Assembly: GCF_001439815.1 (NCBI RefSeq)
Contig: NZ_JYLM01000014.1
Span: 45,941 to 109,940 of the forward strand
DNA from: Pseudomonas orientalis
GTDB taxonomy: Bacteria > Pseudomonadota > Gammaproteobacteria > Pseudomonadales > Pseudomonadaceae
Reading direction: 5' to 3'
Length of the DNA: 64,000 nucleotides
Position numbers and translations under genes: made by a program. Below, piece by piece: positions 34,334 to 43,354 of the stretch (the first letter of the stretch is position 1; each line of letters opens with the position of its first letter). The notes under the pieces are model-generated. The model ran no database searches and was not told where the DNA came from. It worked only from the letters and a program-made list of their open reading frames with translations.

Positions 34334-34701
34334 GCCTACGTATCAGCCGTCAACATTGGGATGGGTTACTCAACGAGCTGAACCAGGCGCGCCGCCAGCG
34401 CCATCTGCTGACCTACCGTGCGCTGCTCGAGCGCCTGCAATTCCCGACGCCGGCGATGCAGACCCTGGCCGCCGCCCTGGAGCACCTGGCGGCGCTGGAC
34501 GCCAAGGCCGAGCAGCCGCTGCGCAGTTCCCTGGTGATCAGCCAGGGCGCCAGCCGCCTGCCGCGCACGGGGTTCTTTGAATGCGTGGAGCGCCTGGGGC
34601 GTTTCAGCGGGCCTTCCGACGGCGTGGCCGCCGCTTCCTGGCACGCTTCGGAGGTGGTGCGCGTGTTCGAGTACGAGTATCCCGAATCCGCCGAAGCTTA
34701 A
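34330..34701 (+). CDS. Conserved-type hypothetical protein coupled to the XRE regulator
   Basis: 123 residues from GTG 34330, whose GTGA overlaps the TGA of the XRE gene. Predicted mostly helical and cytoplasmic, with a C-terminal part LPRTGFFECVERLGRFSGPSDGVAAAS. I recognise no enzyme motif. The coupling to a small HTH protein with an antitoxin-like N-terminus is reminiscent of toxin-antitoxin or regulator-effector pairs, but that is only context. Its 3' end overlaps the convergent EAL/GGDEF gene by 4 bp. Confidence 0.7.
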   Translation: MSLRISRQHWDGLLNELNQARRQRHLLTYRALLERLQFPTPAMQTLAAALEHLAALDAKAEQPLRSSLVISQGASRLPRTGFFECVERLGRFSGPSDGVAAASWHASEVVRVFEYEYPESAEA

Positions 34702-36461
34702 GCCGACAACAGATCCAGGCTGTCGATCACATGGATGCTGTAGCCGGCAATGTCCTTGGCCTGGTGCTTGGCCTGCGACGCCAGCTCCGCCAACTGGCTG
34801 GCATCCAGTTGTGCACAGGCCTGCGGATACAAATGCACCACGCCGATCGACAGTGAAAGCAAGGCGAACTCCTGGCGCACGCCCTGGCGGTTGAGTGCGA
34901 TGAAGCAGCCGGCGTCGAGGTGCTCGGCGCGGTAGAAGCGTCGGCATTGGGTGTGAAAATCGTCCAGCAGTTGGTTGAGCCTTTTGCGCCAGTCCTGTGG
35001 ACCCAGCACCAGCAGAAAGTCATCGCCGCCGATATGCCCGACAAAGTCGCGGCTGGGATCGACCCGGTCGTTCAGGCACTGCGCCAGGCACAACAGCACT
35101 TCATCCCCACGCCCATAACCGTAGATATCGTTGAAGGGCTTGAAGCTGTCGATATCCACGTAGCAGATCACCGATTCACGCTGTTGCTGCAGCAGGCGCG
35201 TCAGGCATTGCTGGATCGGCACATTGCCCGGTAACAGGGTGAGCGGGTTGGCGTAGCGCGCCTGCTGGATTTTCAGTTCGGTGATCAGCTTGAGCACATC
35301 GATGACCCGGCCCAGGCCCAGATAGTCGCCATTCAAGCTAATGATGAAATCTTCTTCGATGCGTTGCCGCGCGCGGCTGGTGAGCAAGCGGCTGACCTGT
35401 TGCAGGGACTGGCTCAACTCCACGGCCAGAAAGTCATCGCTCATCAGGCGGCTGATGGGCTTGCGTGCGAACAGGTCGGTGGCGAAGGGCTTGAGCAGCG
35501 CGTCCGACAATGAGTGTCGATGCACGATGCCCACCGGATGGCCGCGGCCATCGAGCACCGCCAGTGAGTTCAGGTTGGCCTGGCGACGGAATAATTCGAG
35601 CACTTGGGCGGTTGCAGTGTCTTGATCCACCGCGGGCTGTTCAATAAGCAGGGCGCTGAGGTCACTGCTTTCTTCATTCAGGGCGACATTGGCGTTATCC
35701 GGCTTGGGCAGCATCAAGCGTGCTTCCTGCGGTGGCTGTTCCTGGGGGCGGCAAAGCAGGTAGCCCTGGACCAGATCGACGCCCATTTCCGTCAACACCG
35801 CCAATTCTTCGGGCAGTTCAATGCCTTCGGCGATCACTTGGGCGCGGGAGGCCTTGGCGATCTGCATGATCGAACCGACAAATTCGCGTTTGAGCGCGTC
35901 CTGGTGGATGCCGTCGATAAAATGCCGGTCGATCTTCACGTAATCCGGACGCAGCTCCGACCACAACCGCAGGCTGGAGTAACCGGCGCCCAGGTCGTCC
36001 AGGGCAATGGCAAAGCCCATGTCACGGTAATGATGCAACGCGGTCTGCAGCAGCTTGAAATCATCGGTAGGCGTCTGCTCGGTGAGTTCGATCACCACCT
36101 GGCTGGGAGGAATGCCGAACTCGCGCAGCAGTTGCAGGGTGCGCCCCGGTTGGTGCGCCGTCTCCACCAGCGATTCCGGCGAGATATTGAGAAACAGCTT
36201 GCCTGGCAGCTTCTGCTCGCTGAAGCGCCGGCATGCGCTCTCACGGCAGGCCATTTCCAGTTCGCTCAGGCGCCCGGCATGGCTGGCAATGGAGAACAGG
36301 GCGACGGGGGAGTGCAGCGGGCTGTTGGACGGGCCGCGACTGAGGGCCTCGTAGCCGAGAACCCGCCGTTCAGACAGGCAAATGATCGGTTGGAACAGGC
36401 TGTGCAAACTGCCTTGAGCCAGGATAGAGCCCAATGCATCCAGCTGTTCGGTCATGGTCAT
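34698..36461 (-). CDS. EAL-CBS-GGDEF cyclic-di-GMP protein
   Basis: 587 residues. An N-terminal EAL phosphodiesterase domain (about 15-250) keeps the key motifs EALSR, NISPESL, ELTEQ, DDLGAGYSS and EGIE; two CBS motifs (about 275-400, ending HRHSLSDALLKP... and SLNGDYLGLG) form a nucleotide-sensing module; the C-terminal GGDEF-type domain (about 410-585) has GGDDF in place of GGDEF/GGEEF. The EAL domain looks active as a c-di-GMP hydrolase; the GGDDF variant may be inactive or weakly active. This domain order occurs in P. aeruginosa PA2567-type phosphodiesterases. Control of motility or biofilm is likely. Confidence 0.88.
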   Translation of the reverse strand: MTMTEQLDALGSILAQGSLHSLFQPIICLSERRVLGYEALSRGPSNSPLHSPVALFSIASHAGRLSELEMACRESACRRFSEQKLPGKLFLNISPESLVETAHQPGRTLQLLREFGIPPSQVVIELTEQTPTDDFKLLQTALHHYRDMGFAIALDDLGAGYSSLRLWSELRPDYVKIDRHFIDGIHQDALKREFVGSIMQIAKASRAQVIAEGIELPEELAVLTEMGVDLVQGYLLCRPQEQPPQEARLMLPKPDNANVALNEESSDLSALLIEQPAVDQDTATAQVLELFRRQANLNSLAVLDGRGHPVGIVHRHSLSDALLKPFATDLFARKPISRLMSDDFLAVELSQSLQQVSRLLTSRARQRIEEDFIISLNGDYLGLGRVIDVLKLITELKIQQARYANPLTLLPGNVPIQQCLTRLLQQQRESVICYVDIDSFKPFNDIYGYGRGDEVLLCLAQCLNDRVDPSRDFVGHIGGDDFLLVLGPQDWRKRLNQLLDDFHTQCRRFYRAEHLDAGCFIALNRQGVRQEFALLSLSIGVVHLYPQACAQLDASQLAELASQAKHQAKDIAGYSIHVIDSLDLLSA

Positions 36462-36473
36462 GGCGATCTCGAT

Positions 36474-36513
36474 CGAAAAAAAAGGACCGCAGGCTTGAAA
36501 CCTGCGGTCCTTT
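36474..36513 (-). terminator. Intrinsic terminator after prc
   Basis: On the minus strand AAAGGACCGCAGG-TTTCAAG-CCTGCGGTCC is followed by eight T residues. It lies 67 bp beyond the prc stop and 12 bp upstream of the EAL/GGDEF start, so it ends prc transcription. Confidence 0.92.
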
Positions 36514-36579
36514 ATTTCACGACAGAATGATGTCTATATGATGACACTCCGAGGAGCGGTCACATTAAATTGCCATCAT

Positions 36580-38694
36580 TTACTGCTTGGCCACCTGCTT
36601 GGTGATTTTCAGGTAGTCCAGCAGGATGCGACCGGTCTCGGCCAGATAGGCGTCGTCTTCCGGCTTGGTTTTTTCCGCCTCGGTCGGCAGCGCATCTTCG
36701 TCTTCTTTCTTCAGCTCCTTGAGCGGGTCCTCGCCCTTGGCCTTGCGGCGCACGTTTTCCAGCACGAGCTGTTGATTCTCGATGTCGGCGTGCTGCTTGC
36801 GACGGTCCGCTTCGTTGAGGCTGACGGTTTTCTCTTCCATCAACTTCTTGGCCAGGGCCAGTTTGTCGCGGATGAAGACGAACTCGGCGTCCTTGGCGGA
36901 GCGCGTGTCGTGGTCAGCTTTCAGCTGCGCCAGGAACGGCTTGAACGGGTCGGATGCCGGCTTGATCGCAGGGCGGATGGTGTCCCATGGCATGGCTTCG
37001 GGCAGGGCGCTCTCGCCGATTTCCTTGGTGTCGATGATCGACGGGAAGTCGATGTCCGGCAGTACGCCCTGATGCTGGGTGCTCTGCCCGGAAACCCGGT
37101 AGAACTTGGCCAGCGTCAGCTTGAGTTCGCCGTGGTTCAGCGGCTGGATGGTCTGCACGGTGCCTTTGCCGAAGGTCTGGCCACCGATGATCAGCGCACG
37201 GTGGTAGTCCTGCATGGCGCCGGCGAAGATCTCCGAGGCCGAGGCCGAGAGACGGTTGACCAGCAACGCCATCGGACCTTTGTAGAAGGCGCCCGGGTTT
37301 TCGTCTTCGAGCACGTCGACACGGCCGTCGGCATTGCGCACCAGCACGGTCGGACCCTTGTCGATGAACAGGCTGGTCAGCTCGGTGGCTTCCTGCAGGG
37401 AACCGCCGCCGTTGTTGCGCAGGTCGATGACCACGCCGTCGACTTTTTCCTTCTGCAGTTCAGTCAGGATTTTCTTCACGTCGCGGGTGGTGGACTTGTA
37501 GTCCGGATCACCGGCGCGGAAGGCCTTGAAGTCCAGGTAAAAGGCCGGGATTTCAATCACGCCCAGCTTGTAGTCCTTGCCATCCTGCTTGAGGTTGAGG
37601 ACTTTCTTCTGCACGGCCTGGTCTTCGAGCTTCACCGCTTCACGGGTGATGGACACGATCTTGCTGGTCTGGTCGTTCGGCGCATTGGTGTGCGGAATCA
37701 CTTCCAGGCGCACCACGCTGCCCTTGGGCCCACGGATCAGCTTGACCACTTCGTCCAGGCGCCAGCCGACCACATCGACCATCTCTTTGTCGGCCTGGGC
37801 CACACCGATGATCTTGTCAGCCGGGGCGACCTGCTTGGTCTTGTCCGCCGGACCTGCCGGCACCAGGCGCACGATCTTGACCTGGTCATTGTCGCTTTGC
37901 AGGACGGCACCGATGCCTTCCAGGGACAGACTCATGTTGATATCAAAATTTTCTGCGTTATCTGGCGACAGATAATTGGTGTGCGGGTCGTAGGACATCG
38001 CGAAGGTGTTGATGTAGGCCTGGAAGATGTCTTCGGCACGGGTCTGGTCCAGGCGCGCCAGTTGATTCTTGTAGCGCTTGGTCAACAGCTCCTGGATAGC
38101 CTTGGGCTCTTTGCCGGCGATCTTCAAGCGCAGTACTTCGTCCTTGACGCGTTTGCGCCACAGGTCGTCGAGCGCGGCGGTGCTGGTCAGCCAAGGGGCG
38201 TCCTTGCGGTCCACCAGAAGGGTTTCCTTCTCGGTGAAATCGAGCTTGTCGATGCCTTTGTTCAACTCACCCAGGGCGAAGTCCAGACGCGCTTTGACGC
38301 GGTCCAGGTAACGCTTGTAGATGGTGAAACCGGGCTGCAGGTCGCCGCTCTTGAGGAAATCGTCGAACTGGGTCTTCCACTTGTCGAACTCAGTGATATC
38401 ACTGGCCAGGAAGTAGCTGCGCGACGGATCCAGCAGCTTGAGGTAGCTGTCGTAGATGATCACCGAGCGTGCGTCGTCCAGCGGCGGCTTGCTGTAGTGA
38501 TGGCGCTTGAGCAACTCGACGACGTTAAGGCTGGCAATCACCTCATCGCGATCAGGCTGAAGGTTGTCCCAGCTATTGGCTGCGAACGTATTGGTCGACA
38601 TCGACGCGAAGCCGAGACCAATGAAAAGAGCGAGGGCGGTGCCGGGGAACAGATGCTTCATGCTGATTCGACGCGGGGGCAATTGATAACGCAT
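36580..38694 (-). CDS. prc: Carboxy-terminal processing (tail-specific) protease Prc/Tsp
   Basis: 704 residues from ATG 38694, or 693 from ATG 38661 (MKHLFPG), which gives a cleaner signal peptide (cut after NTFAA); neither start has a strong ribosome site. A central PDZ domain (EGIGAVLQSDNDQVKIVRLVPAGPA...) and S41 protease core are present. The catalytic serine is in NRLSASASEIFAGA and the lysine in GQTFGKGTVQ. This periplasmic serine-lysine protease degrades or trims proteins with non-polar C-termini (for example FtsI precursor and lytic enzymes). The C-terminal DUF3340-type extension is present, matching E. coli Prc length. Confidence 0.94.
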   Translation of the reverse strand: MRYQLPPRRISMKHLFPGTALALFIGLGFASMSTNTFAANSWDNLQPDRDEVIASLNVVELLKRHHYSKPPLDDARSVIIYDSYLKLLDPSRSYFLASDITEFDKWKTQFDDFLKSGDLQPGFTIYKRYLDRVKARLDFALGELNKGIDKLDFTEKETLLVDRKDAPWLTSTAALDDLWRKRVKDEVLRLKIAGKEPKAIQELLTKRYKNQLARLDQTRAEDIFQAYINTFAMSYDPHTNYLSPDNAENFDINMSLSLEGIGAVLQSDNDQVKIVRLVPAGPADKTKQVAPADKIIGVAQADKEMVDVVGWRLDEVVKLIRGPKGSVVRLEVIPHTNAPNDQTSKIVSITREAVKLEDQAVQKKVLNLKQDGKDYKLGVIEIPAFYLDFKAFRAGDPDYKSTTRDVKKILTELQKEKVDGVVIDLRNNGGGSLQEATELTSLFIDKGPTVLVRNADGRVDVLEDENPGAFYKGPMALLVNRLSASASEIFAGAMQDYHRALIIGGQTFGKGTVQTIQPLNHGELKLTLAKFYRVSGQSTQHQGVLPDIDFPSIIDTKEIGESALPEAMPWDTIRPAIKPASDPFKPFLAQLKADHDTRSAKDAEFVFIRDKLALAKKLMEEKTVSLNEADRRKQHADIENQQLVLENVRRKAKGEDPLKELKKEDEDALPTEAEKTKPEDDAYLAETGRILLDYLKITKQVAKQ

Positions 38695-38745
38695 ATTAGG
38701 CCGTCTTTGAGGGAGCCGGTTCCATATGGTCCGGTCGCATAATGC

Positions 38746-38773
38746 AAAAAGCCCGACGCTACTGCAACGGGCT
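38746..38773 (-). terminator. Terminator-type hairpin in the prc leader region
   Basis: On the minus strand AGCCCG-(12 nt)-CGGGCT is followed by TTTTTGC, a typical intrinsic terminator, 52 bp upstream of the prc start. Immediately before it on the same strand is an 18-codon open frame (38773-38829, MTLDALQCFHSASIVSPD) without a good ribosome site. It either ends a transcript from the 39-kb side or attenuates prc. Confidence 0.65.
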
Positions 38774-38940
38774 CAGTCCGGACTCACTATGGAGGCACTG
38801 TGAAAGCATTGCAAGGCGTCGAGGGTCATGTCGAGTGGTGTAATCGCTCGGTCCTACGTGCAATGTAGGTCAAGTTCGCCTTCGCGTGGTGACAGCGGGC
38901 GCTTATCGCGCTGAATATTCCAGAGTTGTCATAGAACACC

Positions 38941-39030
38941 TGTGGGAGGGGGCTTGCCCCCGATGGCGGTGGATCAGATGAAACATTCTTCACTGACATA
39001 CCGCCATCGGGGGCAAGCCCCCTCCCACAT
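38941..39030. repeat. REP inverted pair
   Basis: Two opposed standard REP units separate the prc leader region from the 3' end of the HAD-IB phosphatase gene. Confidence 0.9.
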
Positions 39031-39061
39031 GGGGATCCTCCACAGGGAGATCGCGGCAGGT

Positions 39062-39715
39062 TCAGGTCCAGTGATGGATCGGCCAGCCGGCCTGTTCGGC
39101 GTGGGCCCGCAATACGGGGTCGGGGTTGACCACCTGCGGATGATCCACCTTCAGCAATAACGGCAGGTCGTTGCGCGAGTCCGAATAGAAATACGCCCCT
39201 TCCAGGGTTTCGCCTGCCTGCTCCACCCATTCCAGCAACCGCGTGATCTTGCCTTCGCGATAGGTCAGTACGCCGGCCGTGCGCCCGCTGTATACGCCAT
39301 GGCTGACGTCAAGGTTGATCCCCAGCACTTCATCGATGCCGATCCGCGCGGCAATCGGCGTGACCAGGTGCGTGCCCGACGCGGAGATCACCAGGATCCG
39401 GTCACCGTTTGCGCGGTGACGGGCGATGGTTTTGGTGGCATCGCTGTAGATCAACGGCTCGATCACGTCCTCGACCCAGGGTTCGACAAGGTGCTCGATT
39501 TCTGCCGGCGTGCGGCCGATCATCGGCTCCAGGCTGAAGTCCATGAAGTCTTCCATCTTCAGCTTGCCTTGGCTGTAGGCGTCCATCAGTTCATTGTTCC
39601 TGCGCATGAACGATTCCGGGTCGACCCAGCCCAGGCGGCCCATCTGCTCGCTCCACAGGGTCGCGCAGTCGCCGTGGATCAGGGTGTCGTCCAGGTCAAA
39701 AATTACCAATGCCAT
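39062..39715 (-). CDS. HAD-IB family phosphatase
   Basis: 217 residues. Motif I FDLDDTLIHGD (Asp7/Asp9), motif II VISASGTH, Lys in YREGKITRL and motif IV FYSDSRNDLPLL identify a phosphoserine-phosphatase-like (subclass IB) enzyme. It is the last gene of a leftward unit with an ABC importer and an alkaline-phosphatase-superfamily enzyme, which suggests it removes phosphate from an imported phosphorylated small molecule. The substrate (for instance a phosphoethanolamine-like compound) is inferred, not shown. Confidence 0.88.
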   Translation of the reverse strand: MALVIFDLDDTLIHGDCATLWSEQMGRLGWVDPESFMRRNNELMDAYSQGKLKMEDFMDFSLEPMIGRTPAEIEHLVEPWVEDVIEPLIYSDATKTIARHRANGDRILVISASGTHLVTPIAARIGIDEVLGINLDVSHGVYSGRTAGVLTYREGKITRLLEWVEQAGETLEGAYFYSDSRNDLPLLLKVDHPQVVNPDPVLRAHAEQAGWPIHHWT

Positions 39716-39744
39716 CCTTCGTGCTCTCTGAAATAAACGTTGCG

Positions 39745-40734
39745 TCAGGCTACTTCACACAGGGCGCTCGGGTCGATGGAAAGTGCCAGGCGCTGGCCGT
39801 TGGGGTGCAGGTCATCGGCCGAGCGGTTGAGTACGTCCACCACCAGTTCCACGCCGCGCGCTTCGATGCGGTAGCGAATCACGTTGCCCAGCAGGCTGTG
39901 GCTGCGCACCAGCGCATCCAGTTCGCCCTCGCGGCTCAGCTCGATGGCCTCCGGGCGAATGGCAATTCGCCCTTTGATTGGCCGTTGCAGCAACTGACTG
40001 GCCTTGTCGGCATCGAGCAGGTTGTAGTTGCCGATAAACCCGGCGGCAAATACATCCACCGGGGCGGTATAGAGGGTCTCGGCATCGCCGCTCTGCACGA
40101 TCCTGCCCTGGTTCATCAAAAAGATACGGTCGGACATGGTCAGGGCTTCTTCCTGGTCATGGGTCACGAAGATCGTGGTCAGCCCCAGTTCGCGCTGGAT
40201 CTGGCGAATCTGCTCGCGCAAGTGCTTGCGAATACGTGCATCCAATGCCGACAGCGGCTCATCCAGCAACAGCAGGCGCGGACGGGTCACCAGTGAGCGG
40301 GCGAGGGCGACACGCTGGCACTGGCCGCCTGACATCTGGTGCGGATATCGGCCGGCCAGGTCCTTGAGCTCAACCAGTTGCAGCACCTCCTGTATCCGCT
40401 TGTGACTGTCGTCGGCGTTGACCTTCTGCATGCGCAGCCCGAACGCGACGTTCTGTTCCACGGTCATGTTGGGGAACAGCGCATAGCTCTGGAACACCAT
40501 GCCGATATGCCGTTTCTGCGGGCTCAGCGGGACGATGTCCTGGCCATCGAGCAGAATTTCCCCACTGTCCACCGCGGTCAGCCCGGCAATGCAGCGCAGC
40601 AAGGTCGACTTGCCGCAACCGGACGGACCGAGCAGGGTGACAAACTCGCCCTTGGCGATTTCGCAGTTGATATCGCTGAACACCGGGGTGCCGGTATAGC
40701 TCTTTTGCAGGTGTTGGACGCTGACGAAGCTCAT
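39745..40734 (-). CDS. ABC transporter ATPase, spermidine/iron/aminoethylphosphonate type
   Basis: 329 residues. Walker A LLGPSGCGKSTL, signature MSGGQCQRVALAR, Walker B LLLLDEPLSALD and a C-terminal TOBE-like domain. The cysteine in the signature motif (SGGQCQR) is unusual but tolerated. It energises the two permeases whose genes overlap upstream by 4 bp (40731-40734). The gene set SBP-permease-permease-ATPase plus a UTRA regulator is the same as the PhnSTUV/PhnR 2-aminoethylphosphonate importer of Salmonella; that is the closest analogy. Confidence 0.88.
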   Translation of the reverse strand: MSFVSVQHLQKSYTGTPVFSDINCEIAKGEFVTLLGPSGCGKSTLLRCIAGLTAVDSGEILLDGQDIVPLSPQKRHIGMVFQSYALFPNMTVEQNVAFGLRMQKVNADDSHKRIQEVLQLVELKDLAGRYPHQMSGGQCQRVALARSLVTRPRLLLLDEPLSALDARIRKHLREQIRQIQRELGLTTIFVTHDQEEALTMSDRIFLMNQGRIVQSGDAETLYTAPVDVFAAGFIGNYNLLDADKASQLLQRPIKGRIAIRPEAIELSREGELDALVRSHSLLGNVIRYRIEARGVELVVDVLNRSADDLHPNGQRLALSIDPSALCEVA

Positions 40735-41531
40735 TGGCTTTTGTCCTTGTTCAAGATGTTGGCGGCCCAGGTCAGCACCAGCACAAAGAAGAAATAGGAA
40801 ATCACGACGGCGCTGGTGAAGTGGCCGCTGCTGTTGCGCATGTTGTTCAGGTACACCTGCAGGGTTTCATAGCGGGTACCGACCAGGATGTTGGCGAACA
40901 CGAACTCACCGAACAGGAATGAGAACGACAGCAGCAGCGCCACCATCAGGCCTTTGCGCAGATTGGGCAGCACGACCAGGATCGCGGCTTGCCAGGTGCT
41001 GGCGCCGAGCAGTTGCGAGGCGTCCATGAGGTCGCGCAGATTGATCGCCTGCAGGTTATTGGTGATCGCGCGGTACATGAACGGCAGCGCCACGGTGAAG
41101 TAGCAGCCGATCAGAATCCACGGCGTACCCACCATCGCCAGCGGCCCGGAACCGTAGAGTTGCAGCAGGCCCACCGACGACACCACCGGCGGCACCGCGA
41201 ACGGCAGCAGGATCAGGATGTTCATCAGCGCATCCAGTCGGGGGAAGTGGTAGTGCACCACGAACAGCAGCGGCAGAATCAGCACCACCGACAGGATCAG
41301 CGCGCCCACGCACACCAGCAGCGATTGGCCGAAGGCCATCAGGAAGCGCGGATCGCTCCAGAGCTGCACATACCATTTCAGGCTGAAACCGGCGGGCAGG
41401 ATGGTGGCCGACCAACTGCTGGAGATCGAATAGACAAAGGTGCCTGCCAGCGGCAGCACCAGGATCAGGAACAGCGCGTACACCACCACCCGATGGTAGA
41501 GGGACGCCGGGCCGGCTTCAGCGCGAGACAT
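40731..41531 (-). CDS. ABC transporter permease (second subunit)
   Basis: 266 residues with six hydrophobic helices and the permease EAA-like loop (MDASQLLGASTWQAAILVVLPNLRKG). PotC/PhnV-type. It overlaps the partner permease gene by 14 bp upstream and the ATPase gene by 4 bp downstream, so it is translated as a coupled unit. Confidence 0.88.
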   Translation of the reverse strand: MSRAEAGPASLYHRVVVYALFLILVLPLAGTFVYSISSSWSATILPAGFSLKWYVQLWSDPRFLMAFGQSLLVCVGALILSVVLILPLLFVVHYHFPRLDALMNILILLPFAVPPVVSSVGLLQLYGSGPLAMVGTPWILIGCYFTVALPFMYRAITNNLQAINLRDLMDASQLLGASTWQAAILVVLPNLRKGLMVALLLSFSFLFGEFVFANILVGTRYETLQVYLNNMRNSSGHFTSAVVISYFFFVLVLTWAANILNKDKSQ

Positions 41532-42363
41532 GGTAGCTCCTCTTGAGCAGCAGTTGATGGACCACCGTAACCACGGTCATCAGCGCCACCAGCACCACGG
41601 CCAGCGCGCTGGCCATGTTCGGGTCCAGCGATACGTCACCGGAGACCAGCCCGGCGATGCGGATCGGCAGCACGTTGAAGTTACCGGTGGTGAGGGCGTA
41701 CACGGTGGCATAGGCGCCAAGGGCGTTGGCCAGCAGAATCACGAAGGTGCCGAGGAGTGCGGGGGTAAGCACCGGCAAACCGATATGTCGCCAGAACTGC
41801 CAGCCATTGGCGCCGAGCAGGGCGGCCGATTCGCGCCAGTCTTCGCGCAGCGCGTCAAAGGCCGGGTACAGCAGCAGGACGCCGAGGGGAATCTGGAAGT
41901 AGGTATAGAGGAGGATCAAACCGGATTTCGAGTACAGGTTGAAGTCCTGGATGATCCCCGCCTGCTTGAGCATGATGGTGATGCTGCCGTTGAACCCCAG
42001 CAGGATGATGAACGCGAAGGCCAGGGGCACGCCGGCAAAGTTGCTGGTCATGTTGGCGAACGCCGTGACGAAATTGCGCAGCGGCGAATCGACCCGGCGC
42101 AGGGAGTAACTGCCCAGCGTGGCGATGATGATGCCGAAGACGCTGGAGTAGAAGCTGATCTCGAGGCTGAACTGGATCGCCTGCAAGTAGAACTTGGAAC
42201 TGAAGATGCGTGTGAAGTTTTCCAGGCTCCAACCGCTGTCTTCGGTTTGCAGGCTGTTGATCAGCACCCAGGCCAACGGAGCGATTTCGAACACGATAAA
42301 GAACAGCGCGAAGGGCACCAGGCACAGTAAAGCCAGCCATTTACCGCGAACCATGCCGCTCAT
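41518..42363 (-). CDS. ABC transporter permease (first subunit)
   Basis: 281 residues from ATG 42363, whose ATGA overlaps the stop of the upstream AP-superfamily gene. PotB/PhnU-like, with six helices and the loop ESAALLGANGWQFWRHIGLPVLTPALLG. A later in-frame ATG (42354, MVRGK) is possible. The frame extends further upstream but only into the neighbouring gene. Confidence 0.88.
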   Translation of the reverse strand: MSGMVRGKWLALLCLVPFALFFIVFEIAPLAWVLINSLQTEDSGWSLENFTRIFSSKFYLQAIQFSLEISFYSSVFGIIIATLGSYSLRRVDSPLRNFVTAFANMTSNFAGVPLAFAFIILLGFNGSITIMLKQAGIIQDFNLYSKSGLILLYTYFQIPLGVLLLYPAFDALREDWRESAALLGANGWQFWRHIGLPVLTPALLGTFVILLANALGAYATVYALTTGNFNVLPIRIAGLVSGDVSLDPNMASALAVVLVALMTVVTVVHQLLLKRSYHVSR

Positions 42364-43166
42364 TTGAGCAACTCCCGGCAGACAGGTTTGTCGTGGGGCA
42401 CGCCGAGCAGTTCGCAGACGGTGCCGCACAGGTCGGTCTGCTTCGGCGCGGCGTCGGCATCCAGGCTGAAGGCGTCGCCCAGCACGAACAGCGGCACTTC
42501 GCGCTCCTCCGGCAGCAGGCCGTTGTGGGATCGGTCGTCGTTCATGCCGTGGTCGGCGGTGACCAGCACCTGGCAGCCGGCGTCGAGCCAGCCTCGCAGG
42601 TAGTCGGCGAGAACGATGTCGGCCGAGCGCGCGCTGTTGCGGTACTGCGCGCTGTCGAGGCCGTGCTTGTGACCGGCGTCGTCGATGTTCATCGGGTGCA
42701 CCAGCAGAAAGTCCGGCGCGTGCTTGAGGCGCAGGTTTTCGGCGTCGGCAAACAAGTGGGAATCCGGGTAGTGGTCATTCCAGTAGAAATGCCCATGCTG
42801 GATCGCCAGCGTCGTATCGTCGGTATGACGATCACGGGCGGGGAGAAACGGGGTGCGGTTATACAATTCGCTGACCCAATGGTAAGCCGCCGCCGCGGTG
42901 GTCAAACCGGCACGCGTGGCATAGTGGAAAATGCTGCGCTGGCTGGACAGGCGCGAGACGTTGTTGTGGACGACGCCGCTCTCGATCGGCGGCACGCCGG
43001 TCAGGATGCATTCATACAGCGGGCGGGACAGGGCGGGCAGTTCACATTCCAGTGTGTAGAAGGCTGCGCGTCCTGCGCCGACATAAGCCTGCAAGTGCCC
43101 CATGGCGTGCCGGGCAACCCCGGCGTTCAGGCCGTCGAGCACGACAAGGATGACAGGGTGCTTCAT
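42360..43166 (-). CDS. Alkaline phosphatase superfamily hydrolase (phosphodiesterase/phosphonoacetate-hydrolase-like)
   Basis: 268 residues from ATG 43166; the frame upstream is REP DNA. Metal-site motifs of the nucleotide pyrophosphatase/phosphodiesterase branch are visible: VLDGLN (first Asp), LSRPLYECILTG with a Ser/Thr nucleophile region, NIDDAGHKHG (Asp and His ligands) and VTADHGMND (Asp-His). Phosphonoacetate hydrolase and phosphodiesterases share this layout. It sits between the SBP and permease genes of the importer, so it probably acts on the imported phosphonate or phosphodiester. No signal peptide, so cytoplasmic. Confidence 0.82.
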   Translation of the reverse strand: MKHPVILVVLDGLNAGVARHAMGHLQAYVGAGRAAFYTLECELPALSRPLYECILTGVPPIESGVVHNNVSRLSSQRSIFHYATRAGLTTAAAAYHWVSELYNRTPFLPARDRHTDDTTLAIQHGHFYWNDHYPDSHLFADAENLRLKHAPDFLLVHPMNIDDAGHKHGLDSAQYRNSARSADIVLADYLRGWLDAGCQVLVTADHGMNDDRSHNGLLPEEREVPLFVLGDAFSLDADAAPKQTDLCGTVCELLGVPHDKPVCRELLK

Positions 43167-43227
43167 GGGGGAGAGCGCTCCGCAGCAATAGACTTGACTC
43201 AATTCATCTGGAGGAACGAGGTCAAAG

Positions 43228-43318
43228 TGTGGGAGGGGGCTTGCCCCCGATGACGGTGGATCAGCTAACACATCTGTTTAATGACACACCGCCATCGGGG
43301 GCAAGCCCCCTCCCACAT
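43228..43318. repeat. REP inverted pair
   Basis: Opposed REP units between the substrate-binding protein gene and the AP-superfamily gene, inside what is otherwise one operon. Such placement can reduce or uncouple downstream expression relative to the binding protein. Confidence 0.9.
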
Positions 43319-43354
43319 TGGATCTCCAGTGGATCTCCAATGTGGGGTACAGGC

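Larger units (their letters stand above)
38695..39061. other. Intergenic region upstream of prc
   Basis: It holds the terminator-type hairpin above, the palindrome AGTCCGGACT (38775-38784), a small inverted repeat CCTACGTGCAATGTAGG (38851-38867) and a REP pair (38941-39030). No protein gene longer than 18 codons is credible. Confidence 0.7.

Noticed and set aside
36538..38742. 734-codon open frame on the plus strand
   Set aside because: Exactly antisense to prc, which has catalytic residues and a signal peptide.
4930..43320. CRISPR array made from repeated 30-40 bp palindromes
   Set aside because: The repeats are REP elements scattered singly or in inverted pairs, without regular spacers or cas genes.
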